From Blasia pusilla (taxonomy: Eukaryota; Marchantiophyta; Marchantiopsida; Blasiales), in assembly GCA_050084515.1 (NCBI GenBank), contig CM114271.1, positions 15,624,001-15,688,000 on the forward strand: a stretch of 64,000 nt of DNA. Reading direction: 5' to 3'. The translations under genes and the position numbers were made by a program. Below, one piece after another: positions 46,140 to 64,000 of this stretch (position 1 is the first letter of the stretch; every line of letters starts with the position of its first letter). The notes beneath the pieces were generated by a model that saw only the letters and a program-made list of their open reading frames with translations, made no database searches and was not told the DNA's origin.

Positions 46140-47640
46140 CAACAAATCAGAGGGCGCAACGCAGGCCCAACTTGTCCGGGACACCAGCCCGCAGACCAAG
46201 CATAAATTGTAAACGCTGCCTAACAAAACAAATGGAAACCGCTGCCCAAACCCGCCTCTCGAGAGTGCAATTTTTGCCGACAGCAAGGTGCAAACATAAA
46301 AAGACAGGGACATCAAGGTGCGGGCGTTAAAAAGAGAGGTGATCGCTGCCAGTTTAAAAAGGGCAGCCGCAACCCTTTCAATGGTAATAGCCACGGGACT
46401 ATCACAAACAATAGAGTGCCTGGAGCAGCTCCTTGACCCGAATTGAAACCATGCCCACCCGAATTGATGCGTCATTCTAAAGCCTACCCACCCAAGAGAC
46501 ACGATCAAAATTCAAGAATCCAAGAGTAAAAAATAGAAAGGGAAATTGGCTGCAAGGGGCAAAGAAGGGATCCGAGCTGCCAAGTAGAAGGAAAAGCGCT
46601 GCACTTGAATAGATCTCAGAGAAAAATTCTTGCAAAATCCTAACAAGATAGACCAGCACCGCGGGGTAGAGCATCTGTGCGTGGGTGCGACTGAGAGAAA
46701 CAGCGTGGGGTAGAGCAGCAGACCCCAAATGCGAAGAACATTCAAAAGTTACAATCGTCCTCGATTAGCAGCGCATGAGGGGAAGGAATGAGCGCGTAAG
46801 CAAACGAAGGCAGCGCGTGGGTAGGAGTGCGTGGGGATCGACAGCCCGTGGGTAGGAGCGCGTGGGTTAAGGCCCTCGAAAGCACAAAATGAAAGGGGAG
46901 AGAGTTCGGGAGGGGAGTCGTTTAGGGAGGGCTCAGACAGAGAATGGATACGAAGCCGTTTGGGGGCAAGGAGAACCATCGGTCCCCGATCGCCGGAGGC
47001 GAGGCCCATTGATCAGGGATCGATGGCCCTCAGGGAGGTGGAGGCACCTTACTATGGCGGCGGAGTTTGGGAGCCCTAAGGTGGCGGTCCCCGAAGGCAG
47101 GGAGAGTCGTCAATTCTCAATCAACGGCTATAAGGCGGCGGAGGTGAGGGATCCCTAATCGACGATCCTCAGGTGGCGGAGGCGAGGGACGACGGTCCCC
47201 AGGTGGCGGATCCAAACTTTGGGTGGCGGTGGGGTAGCGATAGGTTCGGAGTGTTGGATTCTCAACATCCACTTCTCTTAGCACCATTAATCTGATCGGC
47301 CCCCTTATATGAGGAGAAGCCTAGATTGATGGTTCCAACTCAGACGTCGAAGGTGTCATAGTAATATGACGTAGGTGGTTTCAGGAGTAGCGTTACTAGG
47401 ATTATCTAACCCTATATTGCATCAGGGTGCGGGGCACCCTGATGCGTAGCGGAGGTCGGGAGGTGCAGCCCCTGGTATGCCAAGACGACGCGGGGGTCCA
47501 AGGGCGCAGCCCCCAACAAAAATTTTCTATTAATAGAAATGAAGAAAAATAGGTAAAAACCCTAGTTTCCCGAGTAGTGAAATAGTCGGGAGCCACAGCG
47601 ATAGCGTATTCTCGTATGTGGAGTTATCTCCATGTTCAGG
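46140..47640. other. GC-rich, LTR- or leader-like region without a supported gene
   Basis: From 46980 to 47230 imperfect copies of GGTGGCGGAGGCGAGGGA and GACGATCC/GACGGTCCC recur, resembling a retroelement leader. Around 47400-47600 the composition (AGGTCGGGAGGTGCAGCCCC, GGGCGCAGCCCCC) resembles plant LTRs. The frames 46831-47158 are not supported by any domain. Confidence 0.45.
47419..47445. repeat. Perfect 12-bp-arm hairpin
   Basis: GCATCAGGGTGC and GCACCCTGATGC are separated by GGG. The structure is perfect and GC-rich, and lies next to LTR-like sequence. No T-tract or gene end adjoins, so a terminator role is not indicated. Confidence 0.85.
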
Positions 47641-47759
47641 TTCCATCGAAGCTCTTCTATGAGCGCACGGACGAACTAGGCCACAATGACGCCTTCTATT
47701 ATACTTTTTTCGGATAACCTAATAACTTTGATCGTGTGTTCTAACCTTATTTTTGGACT

Positions 47760-53165
<5,406 letters not shown>

Positions 53166-53169
53166 GATC

Positions 53170-54700
53170 AACGTTCTGCTTATGACCATTGATTACTGCT
53201 AGTAACGTTTCATCTTGCGAAACGATACATAGCTATGAGACTTTTCTGAAGTGACATAGTTACCATCACGTCTTTTGATCACGGCGCTTCGTTTGGAGCA
53301 GACTTTACTACTTATATATCGTCTTTCAATCTATCAACACAGAAAAAGAGTACAAAGGCAAATTCAATTCATTTCGCAATTTTCACAATTTACGTATTGA
53401 ACAATAAACTTTTGTTGATTGATTATTGAGATCAAATTTTTATTTCATAGATCCTAATGATTACATCTGACTTTCATTTGCCATTTGATTTACGAAAGTT
53501 TCAATTTCGTATGCGATCGATTTTTGCTAAGATTATTAATAAATCTCAAAATCAAATTTTACAAAAGGTTAGTTTTTACTTCCTCCTTCCATATTTTTCT
53601 CATGGACAAATATAAGTAACATTCTCTAGAATAGGAAAGAGAAGTTTCATCCATGAAACATTGAAAGTGATAAGAAACATAAAATAAGAAGAATAATTAC
53701 ATATAAAATGCATAATTATAATAACTGTGTATGAAAGGTATAAAAAATACTTGGATGAAATAAATACTTTTAATATTTTACCATTTGATGCACTACCATC
53801 TCACCGTTTATTACCAACTTTATAAAAATACAAAAAAATTGTTAATACTCAAGAGCAATGCACAAAACACCTTAACAAATATTTGAAATAGTATACATCA
53901 TTAATTCTTACATCCAAAATTATTAAAAATTATTTAGACATCTTCGTATTTCCCGTGAGCACCTTCCTGATTTCAGAGAATATACTTATTCCCCTTCTCC
54001 ATAAGTGAAAAGTGTGATATGTAATTTTTTTGGGTTGGTTTAGGTTTCGTAGAGTTTTGGAAATCCGCTCTAGCTTGACTTTTCCTTTCCCTCTATTCAT
54101 TTTTATCCCATCCCATTCATTGTGGTTATAACTTTGGCCATTTACTCCATCATCTCGTACGTTGCGGGTTAATTTTATTCTTCCCAATTCCATTTCATTT
54201 CTCTACATTGTCTTGCTCTTGTTAATTTTGGTGTTTAGAACACTAACCAACTTCGTTTCGAAATTGTTCAGATTTAGGTTTACTCTTGATTCTTACTAAT
54301 TATTTTTCCTCTCATGTACTTCCATGTAGATCTTTTTTCCTTCAATTTACTTTGCCTTAATCATTTTCATAATTTTACGTCATGTATAAATACATCATGG
54401 ACAAATCCTTCACTCCTCTCCCTCCCAATTTCCCTTATTCTCCTTAGTGTGTTCTTCATATTTCTTTCTTGTGTATGCATGTACTCCCATCCTTGGCTGG
54501 TCTCTGTCCACCTTCTAATTGCATCAACCCAACCCTCCTTGTCTAGCCCCAACTTTCCCTCAGTTTCTATTTTCAGCCCTCACTCCCAGTGTTTTAAACT
54601 TTTGCCACTCGCTTGTTGACCAACACCATGCAGTGATGCATGCCCAAGGGTCACTCTGTAAATAACCCTACCAAATTTACATTACGAAGTACCTTCCAGG
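53170..54700. other. No recognisable gene
   Basis: AT-rich sequence, pyrimidine-rich on the plus strand between 54300 and 54600. The frame 54314-54619 is Ser/Leu/Phe-rich and has no support. Confidence 0.4.
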
Positions 54701-54714
54701 TAACCATGGAAGGT

Positions 54715-55000
54715 ACGTTTCTCCCCATGAGTCAAACTCGACCCTGAAACAACCACCATGAGATTCTCATGGAAATCAAAATTTCAAATGCTAGTCATGC
54801 ATACCTTCAAGTCCCGGGAAATATAAAACTTAGAAACCAAAGGCACGTCTCCCCATGAGTTGAGGTAAAACACAAAAACGAACCTGGATTTCTCATGGAA
54901 ATTGGATTTTCCAACAGAAATCATGCATGACTTCAGATCCTGAGGAATATAAAACATGGAAACCAAGTCCCACTTTCAATCCACTTTCTCCCCATGAGAC
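54715..55000. repeat. Two-unit direct repeat, ~130-140 bp, downstream of MDAR
   Basis: CTCCCCATGA occurs at 54721, 54849 and 54988. Between them GATTCTCATGGAAAT or GATTTCTCATGGAAATT, GTCATGCAT or ATCATGCAT, and AATATAAAAC are repeated in the same order. It lies about 400 bp beyond the MDAR stop codon and could contribute to its 3' flank. Confidence 0.7.
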
Positions 55001-55414
55001 ATCGCACTGTGAACAAGGTAGAACTACAATCTAAAAGAAAGCAAGTCCAGGGAGTTTAGATAGTCACAATTGACATGGTACTCAACAAACTACTTGCCAA
55101 TCACGTTCCTGAATCTTCCTGATCAGAATTCTTCTGCTCTTGAATAATATTCCCCACCATTTTTCATTACCTGGCTTGATCCATTCCAAAAATACGTTTC
55201 ACAATGATTGCACAGGTACCATAACTTGAGGTGGAATATACTCTTTAAGAAACTACAAGGAGTTGAAATATAGACATGTACCTTTAGATGACATCGGAAA
55301 TCCAACCTCCCTCCTACCTTCAAAACACTTGAGAAATTGGAAAATTCAATTTCATGTCACTCTATGGCATGGGATGTCCCACCAAATGTATCCCTATCAA
55401 CATTGACTAATTTC

Positions 55415-62973
<7,559 letters not shown>

Positions 62974-63450
62974 ACTGCCGGGCCCGTTAACTCCACAATC
63001 AAGCAAATATCACAAGCCTGATCGAAAGGGGCTGCGATGAAAGAGGAAATAAATCTTGGAATTGAAATCTCGATGCCTATGCCAACATCTGCAAACGCAC
63101 ACGAGAAACTGACAGGTGGTGAGGGAACCCACAGCGCCTTATGATATGATGTTTGGGCCGCCTGCTCTTTCTTCGCTACTCGCTACGTCTTTGTACTAGG
63201 CTTACCGCTTCCGGAAGGAACGTGGCATACGTTGCGGCCTAAAATTTTATTTTATTTTATTTTAACGGCATTTGAGGGGTTTTCTTCCCTCCATCTGACC
63301 TATCCACTTGTCCCTGTCATAATTAATCCCCTCAAAGGGCCGCAAACTGGTTTTCATTGTAGTTGACCTGCCACGTGCTCGTTTTCTCACGAGCATGATT
63401 TCTGACCGTTCATTGGTACCCTCCCATGATGCCACGTCCACGTTTTGTCA
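62974..63450 (-). promoter_or_regulatory. Putative MDAR 5' UTR and promoter
   Basis: Directly upstream of the ATG at 62973. On the minus strand an A/T block (ATAAAATAAAATA, about 63245-63265) is a weak TATA candidate roughly 280 bp before the ATG. A G-box core CACGTG lies at 63372-63377 and a CCACGTCC word near 63432. G-box/ACGT elements are bound by bZIP and bHLH factors and are common in stress- and light-responsive plant promoters. The transcription start is not determined. Confidence 0.45.
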
Positions 63451-64000
63451 CGGTTCAAAGCACCCTGTATCGCGATTTCTACGGAGGAGAAAAAAATCAT
63501 ATAAAAAAATTAGATGGTTTGAAGAAAAAGAAACCCCTTCGCTAGGCGTTAAGGCGACTCGTCGTATACGTCAGTAAGCATTTCCTTAAGACTTCCTCTC
63601 AAGCACACGGAATTAAATCATAAGTTCCACTCGTGGAATTCGGTTAGGACACCTTGTTATTTGGAACAATCTATCTACGCTTGTGTTTTTTAGATGGAAA
63701 TATCTGTTTAGGGTTTTGTTTATCATGATTGCATATGAGGATCGTGCCATGGACGGATCCCAGATAAATGGAAAGCTTCCCAGGCATTTATGGGGCCATG
63801 GCCACCTTCCATTCATCTCAACTCAACATATGACCAATTCTTCTCCGGCTTTGCCAAGACAAGAATTGCTCCTATGATAACAATTAATCATGTTTTACAC
63901 AAATTTAAATCTTTTTCGTGTTGTTCGTAGAATAGGAAACATTTTTTTTCTTAGATGTCATATGTCAAACATATAAGTGTTTGCAAATCAAAAACATACT
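63451..64000. other. No recognisable gene at the window edge
   Basis: Short frames only, no domain. The end of the window is AT-rich. Confidence 0.4.

Noticed and set aside
54314-54619. Ser/Leu/Phe-rich 101-codon frame as a membrane protein
   Set aside because: It is explained by a pyrimidine-rich strand. It has no conserved motif and no start context.

Overview
The window is nuclear DNA of a land plant. The evidence is one intact intron-bearing plant gene, a monodehydroascorbate reductase (MDAR) at the right end on the minus strand, surrounded by decayed Ty3/gypsy, Ty1/copia, Helitron and hAT sequence. I could not assign a species. A PHD-type finger behind the gypsy integrase hints weakly at a non-seed plant, but this is only an impression. 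About 55 kb of the 64 kb is repeat-derived.

Layout. 1-8.4 kb is a decayed gypsy element: gag with zinc knuckles, protease, RT/RNase H, integrase and an in-line PHD finger. 8.3-9.05 kb is LTR-like repeat, part of which recurs at 22.9-23.4 kb. 10-22.5 kb holds a series of non-autonomous hAT elements that share the terminus CAAGGTTGCAC, GC-rich subterminal DNA and 8-bp target-site duplications (TSDs). 23.4-45.3 kb holds two related composite blocks. Block 1 has a hAT transposase pseudogene (+, 23.4-25.9), a ~180-bp tandem array (26.1-30.2), then a coiled-coil/zinc-finger gene and a kinase-like gene on the minus strand. Block 2 has the same order, inverted. It is enclosed in an 11.7-kb hAT element (31497-43229) that has inserted into the coiled-coil/zinc-finger gene of block 1. 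45.3-47.6 kb is GC-rich, G-quadruplex-prone and LTR-like. 47.7-53.2 kb is a decayed Helitron (Rep plus PIF1-like helicase) split by a 134-bp AT microsatellite. 55.4-63 kb is the ten-exon MDAR gene.

Best candidate for something undescribed. I see a hAT family whose large members carry three modules: a transposase, a ~180-bp satellite-like array immediately 3' of it, and one or two cellular-looking genes (a kinase-fold protein; an acidic coiled-coil protein with a C4HC3 finger). The large element sits inside a paralogue of its own cargo, so the internal copy supplies the sequence of the empty target site. That makes the insertion call unusually secure. All transposase and cargo copies seen here are broken, so an active source would have to be elsewhere in the genome.
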